Of a DNA stretch of 64,000 nucleotides, positions 51,285 to 59,884 are shown piece by piece. Within the stretch, counting starts at the first letter, position 1. The number at the start of each line of letters is the position of its first letter. This DNA is from Arthrobacter sp. Soil736 (GTDB taxonomy: Bacteria > Actinomycetota > Actinomycetes > Actinomycetales > Micrococcaceae). Made by a program: the position numbers and the translations under genes. The stretch is taken from contig NZ_LMSB01000074.1 in NCBI RefSeq assembly GCF_001428005.1, positions 62,464 through 126,463 of the forward strand, read 5' to 3'. The notes beneath the pieces are model-generated. The model worked only from the letters and a program-made list of their open reading frames with translations. It had not been told where the DNA came from and made no database searches.

Positions 51285-52133
51285 TTGCGCTCTTTTGTTG
51301 CGGCCTTGGCCGTCGTCCTTGGTCTGCTGTTGTCCGCCGTTGCCGTGCCGGCCATCTGGGTTGACCGCAACGTCGTGCAGGAGTATGGCTTTGTGGCCCT
51401 CGCGGCACCGCTGGGCAAGGATCCGGCGTTCCAAAAACGGCTGGCGACCGCCGCCGTGGGCAGCATTGACGCAGGGGCCGGCCTGCCCGGTCCGGTGGCC
51501 CAGCTTGTACGCCCGCTGCTGGAATCGGCGGCTTCATCGCTCACCGGCCTGCCGGAGTACCCGGCCGCCTGGGAAGAAACGCTGCGCAAGAGCCACCGCC
51601 TCAACTTCGCTGACTCGGCAACGCTGCCGCCCGAAGCAGATTCCGCCACGTCGCTGACCCTTGATGTGGCCCCTCTCGTTGCGCTGGCGATGAAGCAGAT
51701 CTCCGACAAGGTGGACGTCCCGCTGGAGGCGCCGAAGCAGGCGCTGGTGAACCTCGGACAGTCCAGCCAGCGCCAGCTGATCGAACGCGTTTCCGTGTAC
51801 TCTCCGGTCGGTTACAGCCTTGCCTTCGGTGCCGGTGTGGCGTTTCTGCTGGCGCTCGTGACGGCGCGGCGCCGCTGGAAGGTGCTGGCGGTGACGGGCC
51901 TCGGCGGCCTGGGGCTGGCCGGATTGTGGACGTTGGCATCGGGCCGGGCTTCGGACGCGGTGACAGGTACTGCCAGCGGAAACGAAATGGCGGACCTCTT
52001 CAAACGGGAGTTCGTGGCGGCGGCAGCGGCAGGGTTTGGGTCCTGGATCCTTGCCGCCTCGGTGGCCGGCGCAATTCTCCTCGCAGCGGGTCTGCTCATT
52101 CGGGTCATCGGGGGCCCTTCACGCCGGGTGTGA
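51285..52133 (+). CDS. Actinobacterial membrane protein, 282 aa
   Basis: Starts at TTG 51285 (MRSFVAALAVVLGLLLSAVA) with an N-terminal helix or signal anchor, a long extracytoplasmic helical region (DRNVVQEYGFVALAAPLGKD to about residue 175), then a helix YSLAFGAGVAFLLALVTARR and two more near the C-terminus. Many actinobacteria have such a protein between xseA and ispH. Function unknown. Confidence 0.75.
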   Translation: MRSFVAALAVVLGLLLSAVAVPAIWVDRNVVQEYGFVALAAPLGKDPAFQKRLATAAVGSIDAGAGLPGPVAQLVRPLLESAASSLTGLPEYPAAWEETLRKSHRLNFADSATLPPEADSATSLTLDVAPLVALAMKQISDKVDVPLEAPKQALVNLGQSSQRQLIERVSVYSPVGYSLAFGAGVAFLLALVTARRRWKVLAVTGLGGLGLAGLWTLASGRASDAVTGTASGNEMADLFKREFVAAAAAGFGSWILAASVAGAILLAAGLLIRVIGGPSRRV

Positions 52134-52184
52134 GCTGGCTCTACCCCGCCCGGGGCGAAGTCCCTTAACCGGTAGCATGGAGAA

Positions 52185-53261
52185 ATGACCTCCTCAGCAG
52201 TTTCCCTTTCGATGCCAACAGTCCCGCGCAGGCGGCGTTCGCCGGAGGAAGTGCTCGCTGCGGCACCGGTGGCCGGCCCCAAGAAAGTTCTGCTGGCGGC
52301 TCCCCGCGGATATTGCGCCGGTGTGGACCGCGCCGTCATCGCCGTCGAGAAGGCGCTGGAACACTACGGGCCGCCCGTCTACGTCCGCAAGCAGATTGTC
52401 CACAACGTCCACGTGGTCAGCTCGCTCGAGGAGCAAGGGGCCATCTTCGTCGATGAAACCGATGAGGTCCCGGAAGGCGCCCTGGTTATCTTCTCCGCTC
52501 ACGGAGTCTCTCCGGCCGTCGTCCAGTCCGCGGAGGACCGCGGACTGCGGACTATTGACGCCACCTGCCCCCTGGTGACCAAGGTCCACAAGGAGGCGGT
52601 CCGCTTTGCGAAGGACGACTTCGACATCCTGCTGATCGGCCACGACGGCCACGAGGAAGTGGAGGGCACCGCAGGAGAAGCCCCCGAGCACATCCAGATC
52701 ATCAACGGCCCGCACGAAGTGGACAAAGTGACGGTCCGGGACCCCGAGAAGGTCATCTGGCTTTCCCAGACCACCCTCAGCGTCGACGAAACCATGGAAA
52801 CGGTGCGGCTGCTCAAGGAGCGCTTCCCCACGCTCCAGGACCCGCCCAGCGACGACATCTGCTATGCCACGACCAACCGTCAGGTGGCCATCAAGAAGAT
52901 CTCCCCCCAGGCGGACCTGGTGATCGTGGTCGGCTCGGCGAACTCGTCCAATTCCGTGCGCCTGGTGGAGGTGGCGCTCGAATACGGCGCCAAGGCCTCC
53001 TACCGCGTGGATTTCGCCAACGAGGTGGACGAAGCCTGGTTTGAGGGCGTCGCCACGGTGGGCGTCACCTCGGGAGCGTCCGTGCCGGAAGTTCTCGTCA
53101 AGGACGTCCTCCGTCTCCTGTCCGACTACGGCTACGACGCCGTGGAGGAAGTTGTCACCGCGGAAGAGGATCTGCTCTTCTCCCTGCCGAAGGAACTTCG
53201 TGCCACCCTCAAGAAAGCCGGGGACGTCTCACGGGCGCTCGGCGGCAGGCGTTCAAACTAG
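52185..53261 (+). CDS. ispH: 4-hydroxy-3-methylbut-2-enyl diphosphate reductase
   Basis: 358 aa. The three iron-sulfur cysteines are Cys44 (APRGYCAGVDRA), Cys128 (DATCPLVTKVH) and Cys226 (DICYATTNRQ). Further conserved motifs: YVRKQIVHNVHVV, HGVSP, GHDGHEEVEGT. Last step of the MEP isoprenoid pathway, producing IPP and DMAPP. An N-terminal extension of about 30 residues precedes the conserved core; a later start is possible. Convergent with rmuC. Confidence 0.97.
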   Translation: MTSSAVSLSMPTVPRRRRSPEEVLAAAPVAGPKKVLLAAPRGYCAGVDRAVIAVEKALEHYGPPVYVRKQIVHNVHVVSSLEEQGAIFVDETDEVPEGALVIFSAHGVSPAVVQSAEDRGLRTIDATCPLVTKVHKEAVRFAKDDFDILLIGHDGHEEVEGTAGEAPEHIQIINGPHEVDKVTVRDPEKVIWLSQTTLSVDETMETVRLLKERFPTLQDPPSDDICYATTNRQVAIKKISPQADLVIVVGSANSSNSVRLVEVALEYGAKASYRVDFANEVDEAWFEGVATVGVTSGASVPEVLVKDVLRLLSDYGYDAVEEVVTAEEDLLFSLPKELRATLKKAGDVSRALGGRRSN

Positions 53262-53285
53262 ATCTTGTCCCTGGGCGGCGTCTCC

Positions 53286-54599
53286 CTAGGCGGCGTCGTC
53301 TTCCGCCTCCGGCTCCGCCGCGGGTTCTCCAACTGTCCTGCCCTGGACTGCGCTTCCCTGGACGGTGCTTCCGTGGACTGTGCCCAGCTGACCCGTTGCC
53401 TGGTCCCGGGACTGAAGCTCGGGAGCTGAAACGGAGCGCGGCGTGACCTGGACGGCCGGCGGCGTGACCAGCCCAGCGGCGTCCAGCGCATTCAGTTTCC
53501 GGGCCGTGGGGAGGACCCGGGCCTCCAGGGTGCCGACCATCGAGTTGTAGCGGTCCACGGAGGATTTCAGGGACGAGCCCAGCTTGCTGACGTTTTCTCC
53601 GAGGGTCCCCATGCGTTCGTACAGTTGCCGGGCGAGCTCGAACAGCTCCCGGGCGCTGTCTGTGAGGACGTCCTGGCGCCAGGTGAACGCAACGGACTTG
53701 AGCACGGCCAGCAGCGTGCCGGGGGAGGCAAGCACCACGTTCTTGGATAGGGCATGGTCCAGCAGGGCGGGATCGGCGGAGAGCGCGGCGGCGAGGATGG
53801 ACTCGGCGGGCAGGAAGCAGATGACAAGCTCCGGCGAGTTTCCCGAGATGTCCCAGTACTTCTTGCTGCTGAGGGCATCCACGTGGGCCTTGAGGGCCTT
53901 TGCGTGGGCGGTCAGGAGGTCCTGCTGGGAGGACTGGCTCAGCCCTTGCCGGTCGCTGTCCGGCTGGCCGAGGTCCTGCGCCCGGAGGTAGGCGGACAGC
54001 GGCACCTTGGCGTCCACGACGAGCTGCTTGTCACCCGGAAGCTGAACCACAAGGTCCGGACGGACCGAGGCCTCGGCCCCGGAACTGTGCAGTTGCTCGT
54101 GGAAATCGACGTGGCGAAGCATCCCCGCGGCCTCCACCACCCGGCGCAACTGAACTTCTCCCCACTGGCCGCGTGCGCTGTTCGAGCGGAGCGCCGATTC
54201 GAGGGCGTGCGTGGAGCGCATCAGCTGTTCGTCCGAGAGCCTGGCCTCCTGCAGCTGCTGGGCCAGCTGCCCGTACTGTTCCAGCCGGTCCCGCTCCAGC
54301 AGGGAGACCTGTTGCTGCACCGCAGTCAGCTTTTCCGCCACCGGTGCCAGCGCCCGCAGCACGCTGCCGTCCTGCTGGCGGGACTCACCCAGCTCCCGGT
54401 TTTGGGCTGCCAGGAGCCTCCGCTCCGCGTCGGCGGCGGCGAACTGGGCGCTCACCTCAGACAGGCGCGCCGAAACGCCGTCGAAGTCCGCTTCCAGGGC
54501 GACGCTCCGGCGGCGCAAAACCGTGTAGGCGAAGGCAGCGCCGGCCAGGGCGCCCAGCAACAGCATCAGTAGGGCCAGAATGACTGCAAAAGGTTCCAT
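53286..54599 (-). CDS. rmuC: DNA recombination protein RmuC
   Basis: 437 aa from ATG 54599 (MEPFAVILALLMLLLGALAG). One N-terminal membrane helix, a coiled coil (about residues 35-140), then the RmuC nuclease-like core: SARGQWGEVQLRRVVEAAGM, VQLPGDKQLVVDAKVPLSAY, FLPAESILAAALSADPALLD and VLASPGTLLAVLKSVAFTWR. Limits recombination between inverted repeats in E. coli. The C-terminal tail carries VQG-type repeats. Its start faces ychF across 136 bases. Confidence 0.93.
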   Translation of the reverse strand: MEPFAVILALLMLLLGALAGAAFAYTVLRRRSVALEADFDGVSARLSEVSAQFAAADAERRLLAAQNRELGESRQQDGSVLRALAPVAEKLTAVQQQVSLLERDRLEQYGQLAQQLQEARLSDEQLMRSTHALESALRSNSARGQWGEVQLRRVVEAAGMLRHVDFHEQLHSSGAEASVRPDLVVQLPGDKQLVVDAKVPLSAYLRAQDLGQPDSDRQGLSQSSQQDLLTAHAKALKAHVDALSSKKYWDISGNSPELVICFLPAESILAAALSADPALLDHALSKNVVLASPGTLLAVLKSVAFTWRQDVLTDSARELFELARQLYERMGTLGENVSKLGSSLKSSVDRYNSMVGTLEARVLPTARKLNALDAAGLVTPPAVQVTPRSVSAPELQSRDQATGQLGTVHGSTVQGSAVQGRTVGEPAAEPEAEDDAA

Positions 54600-54735
54600 G
54601 CCTTCACTCTGGCATGCAGGTGTGACATTTTTGCCGAAGGCAACGGAACCGCAGCAACACGAGCCGCACAATGCGTTCCGGAGCCCGTCACCGTACGGGC
54701 GACGAGCCACGGGCGGCCGCCTACGGGTAGAATCA

Positions 54736-55827
54736 ATGTCCGTGGCTCTTACTATTGGCATCGTCGGACTGCCCAACGTCGGCAAATCAACCCTTTTCAA
54801 CGCACTGACCCGCAATCAGGTCCTCGCGGCGAACTATCCGTTCGCCACCATCGAACCGAATGTCGGCGTCGTGAACCTGCCGGATCCCCGCCTGGCGAAG
54901 CTGGCGGCCATTTTCGGATCCCAGCGGCTGCTGCCCGCCCCCGTGTCCTTCGTGGACATCGCCGGGATCGTGAAAGGTGCGTCGGAGGGCGAAGGCCTGG
55001 GTAACAAGTTCCTCGCCAACATCCGCGAGGCCGAGGCCATCGCCCAGGTTGTCCGCGTGTTCGACGACCCCGATGTCATCCACGTCGACGGCAAGGTGGA
55101 TCCCCGCTCGGATATGGAGACCATCAACACCGAGCTGATCCTGGCCGACCTTCAGACCATCGAAAATGCTATTCCCCGGATCGAAAAAGAAGTCAAGATC
55201 AAGAAACGGGAAGCAGCCGAGCTGGCTGCCATCAAGGCGGCCCAGGCTGTGCTGGAACGTGGCGACACCATTTTTTCGTCGGTCATGAGCGACAAACTGG
55301 AGATGGAGCACCTCAAGGAGCTCGGCCTCCTGACGGCCAAGCCCTTCATCTACGTTTTCAACGCGGACGAAGGGATCCTCGGCAGCCCGGAAAAGCAGGA
55401 GGAACTGCGAGCCATGGTGGCTCCTGCAGACGCCATCTTCCTCGACGCCAAGCTCGAGTCCGACCTCGTGGAGCTGGACGAGGAAGAAGCCCGCGAGATG
55501 CTGGAAATGAACGGGCAGGACGAATCCGGCCTGGACCAGCTGGCCCGCGTCGGCTTCCACACCCTCGGGCTGCAGACCTACCTGACGGCAGGACCCAAGG
55601 AAACACGCGCCTGGACCATCCACCGGGGCGACACCGCGCCGCAGGCCGCGGGCGTCATCCACTCCGATTTCCAGCGCGGATTCATCAAAGCCGAAGTTGT
55701 GTCCTTCGAAGACCTCATCGCTGCCGGTTCCATGGCCGAGGCGAAGTCCCGCGGCAAGGTCCGCATCGAAGGCAAGGAATATGTGATGGCCGACGGCGAC
55801 GTGGTGGAGTTCCGCTTCAACGTGTAG
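54736..55827 (+). CDS. ychF: Redox-regulated ATPase YchF (OLA1 family)
   Basis: 363 aa from ATG 54736, the same length as the E. coli protein. P-loop GLPNVGKS (11-18), NYPFATIEPNVGVV, the DIAGIVKGASEGEGLGNKFL switch region, PFIYVFNADE at the G4 position, and the TGS domain with TYLTAGPKETRAWTIHRGDT and the terminal GDVVEFRFNV. Binds ATP and associates with ribosomes. The last 21 bases (55807-55827) reappear at the end of an inserted segment at 59538-59558; see the repeat entry. Confidence 0.97.
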   Translation: MSVALTIGIVGLPNVGKSTLFNALTRNQVLAANYPFATIEPNVGVVNLPDPRLAKLAAIFGSQRLLPAPVSFVDIAGIVKGASEGEGLGNKFLANIREAEAIAQVVRVFDDPDVIHVDGKVDPRSDMETINTELILADLQTIENAIPRIEKEVKIKKREAAELAAIKAAQAVLERGDTIFSSVMSDKLEMEHLKELGLLTAKPFIYVFNADEGILGSPEKQEELRAMVAPADAIFLDAKLESDLVELDEEEAREMLEMNGQDESGLDQLARVGFHTLGLQTYLTAGPKETRAWTIHRGDTAPQAAGVIHSDFQRGFIKAEVVSFEDLIAAGSMAEAKSRGKVRIEGKEYVMADGDVVEFRFNV

Positions 55828-55850
55828 TCGCGTTGCGGTCTAACGTGTAG
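55801..55850 (+). repeat. ychF 3'-end repeat, left copy (candidate attL)
   Basis: The terminal ychF codons (EFRFNV-stop) at 55807-55827 are identical over 21 bases to 59538-59558. A partial echo AACGTGTAG occurs at 55842-55850. Confidence 0.7.
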
Positions 55851-56397
55851 TAGCGGGGCCGGCGGAGACTTGGGGGCCAACCGCCGCGGGCTGCGCCGGA
55901 TTCGTTTCACCGGACGATGCCGTGCCGTCGAGGCGGAAGATGCGTTCGTCAATTTCGTGTCCGACGCCGTCGGCGTAGGAGCGCTCCGTGCCGATCTGCG
56001 TGAACCCGCAGTGCGTGAGCACTTTCGCTGATGAAGAGTTGTGGTCGGCCACTCTGGCGAATAGTGGGCGGGTGTGGTCGAGCTCGAGTAGCGCGGCCAG
56101 GGCTGCAGAAGCGATCCCGAGACCACGTTGCGCGGGGTCTACCCAGTAGGTGACTTCGCGCTCGTCCTCCATGGTGAAGCTAGCGACCGTCGCTGCCAGC
56201 CGGCCCTCGGTGAGCACTGCGCGGAGCAGCACGTCGCGGTCGGCGAGGATCCGGGCATAGTGGGCGTCGAAGGCCGAGCGATCGCCAGGGTCCGGCCGGG
56301 TGAACGCCGCCTGTCGAACGCTGGCAGGGTCACTCTCCCAAGCGAAGATCCGATCGAGGTCGCCGTCCTCGAGAGGTCGGAGCGTCACCGTAACCAT
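55840..56397 (-). CDS. GNAT family N-acetyltransferase
   Basis: 185 aa (MVTVTLRPLEDGDLDRIFAW). The acetyl-CoA-binding signature reads YWVDPAQRGLGIASAALAAL (Q/RxxGxG/A), and LTHCGFTQIGTERSYADGVG is the C-terminal core. Of the RimJ-like type. Its stop lies 13 bases from the ychF stop, in the inserted segment between ychF 3'-end copies. Substrate unknown. Confidence 0.88.
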   Translation of the reverse strand: MVTVTLRPLEDGDLDRIFAWESDPASVRQAAFTRPDPGDRSAFDAHYARILADRDVLLRAVLTEGRLAATVASFTMEDEREVTYWVDPAQRGLGIASAALAALLELDHTRPLFARVADHNSSSAKVLTHCGFTQIGTERSYADGVGHEIDERIFRLDGTASSGETNPAQPAAVGPQVSAGPATTR

Positions 56398-56506
56398 GGT
56401 GAGCAGTCTACGCGCTGCACTCGCGACTCAAGGGTCTTGTCAAGAGACCGGTCGGCGTACCTAATGCGTGAGGCCTATCCCCTCATGCGTAAGGTTTCTC
56501 TACCAC

Positions 56507-56559
56507 GGCGACGTCGTCGAATTTAGATTCAATGTGTAATCGAGTTCCGCTTCAATGTG
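56507..56559 (+). repeat. ychF 3'-end repeats, two inner copies
   Basis: 56507-56539 encodes GDVVEFRFNV-stop with eight base changes relative to ychF, all synonymous. 56542-56559 repeats CGAGTTCCGCTTCAATGTGA with the stop codon lost. Neither is attached to a ychF reading frame. Confidence 0.75.
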
Positions 56560-56584
56560 AGCAAGTAGTCGAGCGAATTGTCGG

Positions 56585-57364
56585 TTAGCCCCGACGGGCG
56601 ACATCTTGGCTCAGAATATTAGGCCAGGTTTCGACATCTCCTGGGGTGCGGGCGACCGTCAGCGTTGCTTGCGGGAGCAGTGCGGCAAGGGATTCCGCGG
56701 TTGACAGCGGGTGGCCCGGATCATCGACCCACGCCAAGATTGTCGTCGGTACGTCGATTCGCGCGACGGCCTCAGGAGCAGGCAGATCGCTGAGTGCCGC
56801 GCCTCGAAACAACGACGGCAATAGGGCGTCGGCGACGTCGGGCACCGTCTCCGGCGCACCAATTGTGGCCGGCGGCGGTGTTGCTCCGCGCGTGGTGGCG
56901 AGGAATGCCTCGACACCGTCAGATTCGATAATTGCCGCGGCAACTTGGTAGTTTGCAGCCTGTGCAGGTCGGGTTTCCCACGCGGTGGGTGGCACCATAA
57001 GCGTGAGCCCAGTAAAGCGGTCTGGCTCGCGGGAAGCGGCGTGCAAGAGTGTGCCGGTACCCATGGAGGGACCAACTCCGTGGACACGTTCGCCTGGGAA
57101 CCAGTGATCGAGCAGTCGCAGGAGGTCGTCGGCGAGGCTTTGCCATTGATAGTCCTCGGGGACCTTCCGCCCCGTCGACCGGCCATGGCCGCGTGCGTCG
57201 TACCGCAGCAGTCGAGTTCCACTAAGCCCTCGACCGAGGTCGAGGTTGAGCACCCGATCGTGTGCGCGGCTTGAAGTAAGGCCATGCAGTTGGACAATTG
57301 GGTGTCCACCTTCGTCGCTCAAAGCAACCGCAAGCTCGGCTCCGGGAACCTCGAAAGTGGGCAT
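56585..57364 (-). CDS. Alpha/beta hydrolase
   Basis: 259 aa from ATG 57364 (MPTFEVPGAELAVALSDEGG); the frame extends to 57418 but that start has less support. Oxyanion-type HGLTSSRAHDRV, RLLRYDARGHGRSTGRK, and the nucleophile elbow GPSMG (Gly-x-Ser-x-Gly) are visible; an Asp-rich acid region VDDPGHPLS follows. The catalytic His near the end is not in the usual GH motif. It lies between ychF-repeat copies and is divergent from the condensation/GNAT fusion gene. Confidence 0.85.
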   Translation of the reverse strand: MPTFEVPGAELAVALSDEGGHPIVQLHGLTSSRAHDRVLNLDLGRGLSGTRLLRYDARGHGRSTGRKVPEDYQWQSLADDLLRLLDHWFPGERVHGVGPSMGTGTLLHAASREPDRFTGLTLMVPPTAWETRPAQAANYQVAAAIIESDGVEAFLATTRGATPPPATIGAPETVPDVADALLPSLFRGAALSDLPAPEAVARIDVPTTILAWVDDPGHPLSTAESLAALLPQATLTVARTPGDVETWPNILSQDVARRG

Positions 57365-57448
57365 CAGGCTCCTCGTTTCGTGACTGACCGCGTCACCTCG
57401 AGCGGCCGCGTTGAGCATTCAGGCTATCTGGGGCGATAGGATACTGCC

Positions 57449-59215
57449 ATGCGGCTGACCAACGTCACGCACCTGCGCCTACCGTTCGGACGACTTTGGG
57501 GCTACGACGTCAGTGTGTCTGCGCTCGACCGGCGTCTTCCAGTGTCCTTTGACCAGCGGCTCCATGTGGGGGCAGGCGACCGCCCCGGCTCCTGGATGGC
57601 ATTGTCTTTTCGGCTGCCTACACCGACTCGTCGTGAGTCAATTGCCGATGCCTGGCTGGCTGTCGTCGCCCGTCATGGCACACTGCGAACGGCATTCGTG
57701 CCCGGTGCGGATGGTGATCCGGAGCTTCACGAAATTGACATTGGTCCGGGAACCTGGGTCGAGCATCAGGTATCTCCTGGTGAGGCCGTCAATGACGCGG
57801 TGCGGGACATTCTCGATGCCGCATGTTCGCCATACCAACAGCCCTCACACCGGCTGTGCGTATTGGAGACTGCTGCTGGACTCACCGTCGTGATTGCGGC
57901 CGACCACGCCCACGTCGATATGTGGTCGATGCTGGTGATCGCGCGCGACCTGCTGTCGGCGCTCGATGCTGGGAGGGCGGGCCGTGAACCATTGCCCGGG
58001 CCAGCGCCGGCATTTGTTGAACACACGCAAGCACTGCTAGATCGGAATGCGGCGCCGGACCACGTGCGTCACCGATGGGAAGACATCATCGGGGACAGCG
58101 GCGGCGTAATGCCGCAATTCCCACTGCCCCTGGGTGCGCCCGATCCGCAGCGCGAGCGTGTAGAAGTGCGCGATGTGTTCGATCTCGACGACGGCGCCGC
58201 ATTTGCTGCGCAGGCCCGCAACGACGGTGTCTCGACGCTCGCACTCGCTGTGGTTGCGATGACTGCGGTGACCCGCGAGTTGGCGGGAACCCCGCTGCGA
58301 GCCGTTTTTCCCGTGCACAGCCGCTTCGACGACAACTGGCATGACTCAGTCGGCTGGTTCATTACTAATTCGGTACTTGAGTCGGCGGTCGCCGAGCCGC
58401 GCGCTGCGGCGGCCGCGGTAAAAGAGGCTGTGCAGCTTGGCTCGTGGCCGCTCGCGGACGTGCTGGCTCCATGGTGCGGCATGCCCGTGGCTCCTGGTAT
58501 GTTCGCGATCTCCTGGCTGGACCTACGCAGACTGCCGGTGCGAATCGACTCCGTCGGACTCGACGCCCATTATGTGAGCGCGACAATCGACACCGACAGC
58601 GTCATGCTTTGGTTCATCCTGGACGAGTCCGGTTTGCACTTGAGATGCCGTTATCCCGACACCGTTGAGGCTCGAGCCAACGTCGGCGGATGGCTTGATT
58701 TGTTGGTCGCTCGTTTGCAGGCAGATGCGCGATCCTCGGTTCGAGGACTGCTGCGGGTGGCGGGCCGGACCTTCAGGCTGGAACGGGCGAGTCGCGATGA
58801 TGTTGAGGCCATCGCCGCGCTGCTGTCTGATGATCAGTTCGGTCCCGATCGTGAGTGCGTCGAGCTCGAACGATACGAGGCGGCCTACAACGTGGTTGTT
58901 CGCGACAGTTCCAACTATCTGGGGGTTGTCCGCAATGGTGCCGATCGCATCGTTGCCACGATGCAATTGACCGTCATTCCAGGTCTTTCCCGGGGTGGTT
59001 CTTCCCGACTACAGATCGAGGGACTGCGAGTTGCGGCCGCGGAACGTTCACATGGCTTGGGCACCGCGATGCTTGAGTGGGCACACAATTTTGGGCGTGC
59101 GCGTGGGGCGCAACTGGCACAGGTGACCACCGACGAAGCACGGGAACGGGCTCGAGCCTTCTACACCCGACTCGGATATCGGACTGCCCACGTCGGGCTG
59201 AAACGGCGCATATAG
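57449..59215 (+). CDS. Condensation-domain acyltransferase fused to a GNAT domain
   Basis: 588 aa. Residues 20-435 follow the NRPS condensation/PapA fold: HGTLRTAFVPG, the HxxxD motif in AADHAHVDMWSM (His153, Asp157; the first His of HHxxxDG is Asp and the Gly is Met), and a second-lobe segment VGWFITNSV. Residues about 445-588 are a GNAT domain: FRLERASRDDVEAIAALLSD, then VAAAERSHGLGTAMLEWAHN (acetyl-CoA loop) and ARAFYTRLGYRTAH. Fusion of the two acyl-transfer folds is unusual. No carrier-protein or adenylation gene is adjacent. The base composition is less GC-rich than the flanks. Confidence 0.75.
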   Translation: MRLTNVTHLRLPFGRLWGYDVSVSALDRRLPVSFDQRLHVGAGDRPGSWMALSFRLPTPTRRESIADAWLAVVARHGTLRTAFVPGADGDPELHEIDIGPGTWVEHQVSPGEAVNDAVRDILDAACSPYQQPSHRLCVLETAAGLTVVIAADHAHVDMWSMLVIARDLLSALDAGRAGREPLPGPAPAFVEHTQALLDRNAAPDHVRHRWEDIIGDSGGVMPQFPLPLGAPDPQRERVEVRDVFDLDDGAAFAAQARNDGVSTLALAVVAMTAVTRELAGTPLRAVFPVHSRFDDNWHDSVGWFITNSVLESAVAEPRAAAAAVKEAVQLGSWPLADVLAPWCGMPVAPGMFAISWLDLRRLPVRIDSVGLDAHYVSATIDTDSVMLWFILDESGLHLRCRYPDTVEARANVGGWLDLLVARLQADARSSVRGLLRVAGRTFRLERASRDDVEAIAALLSDDQFGPDRECVELERYEAAYNVVVRDSSNYLGVVRNGADRIVATMQLTVIPGLSRGGSSRLQIEGLRVAAAERSHGLGTAMLEWAHNFGRARGAQLAQVTTDEARERARAFYTRLGYRTAHVGLKRRI

Positions 59216-59292
59216 GCACCTTCTCTGCGCGTCGTTGGTGAGTTTCGAGTAACCACGGGTCCAGCCCTACGACTGACGGCAGCTTGTGGACC

Positions 59293-59435
59293 TCAGCTCA
59301 GCACGCGGGCGGTCACGCCGGGCAGTTCGTTGAACCGCGGCTTCTGATCGGTGGTGACGAGGATCGGCCCAGTGGCTCGGGCAGTGGCGGCGATGGTCTG
59401 GTCGTGCGCCCTTCGTTCGTGAGATTGCGACAAAC
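59293..59435 (-). pseudogene. PIN-domain (VapC-type) toxin C-terminal fragment
   Basis: The minus strand reads SHERRAHDQTIAATARATGP then ILVTTDQKPRFNELPGVTAR VLS-stop at 59293. This matches the end of VapC-family RNases (HD-xIAATAR---LVT-D---F--L-GV-V). The N-terminal part with the first acidic residue and any antitoxin gene are missing. The region 59216-59530 has no other gene. Confidence 0.55.
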
Positions 59436-59537
59436 ACCCGACGATTCGTACTACGAGTGCTCGCATGCCGCATGGAGTGACAATCACCCTCAGTTCTCGG
59501 CACCGGCAATCATGTTCTTCAGCTGCGTAACGTGGTC

Positions 59538-59558
59538 GAGTTCCGCTTCAACGTGTAG
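59538..59558 (+). repeat. ychF 3'-end repeat, right copy (candidate attR)
   Basis: Identical over 21 bases to the end of ychF (55807-55827), including the stop codon. It is followed after 40 bases by the terminator at 59599, consistent with this being the original ychF 3' end displaced by the insertion. Confidence 0.75.
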
Positions 59559-59598
59559 GTTTTCCGGTCACGACTCAGTGATTGAGAATTAACACTCA

Positions 59599-59632
59599 AA
59601 AGGCCCCGATCCCTTGGATCGGGGCCTTTGTT
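59599..59632 (+). terminator. Strong rho-independent terminator, probably ychF's original
   Basis: AAAGGCCCCGATCC (59599-59612), loop CTT, then its exact complement to 59629, followed by TGTTG. The 14-bp stem is perfect. It lies just after the right-hand copy of the ychF end. Confidence 0.85.
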
Positions 59633-59884
59633 GTGATTGGCTTGCATAGCTGTCAACGTTGCCTAGGTTAAGGAATTCTTACGGAAAATGCTCCGCCCTT
59701 CCGGCTAGGTTGCATCTCGATAACAACCTTTACTGAGGGACAACTTTCGGACCGCGGGGGCGGTGTTGGGGTCTAGGCTACATCTCATGTGAGACACGCC
59801 ACATGCTCGCTGGGGGGATTTGGCGGTCTGGCCGGCGCCTAAAGCGGCGGTCTTTTCCACACTCAAATGAAACAAGGAGGCGGA

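Noticed and set aside
59267..59509. 80-aa Arg/His-rich minus-strand frame
   Set aside because: Another frame of the same strand contains the recognisable PIN-domain end, so this one is a shadow.
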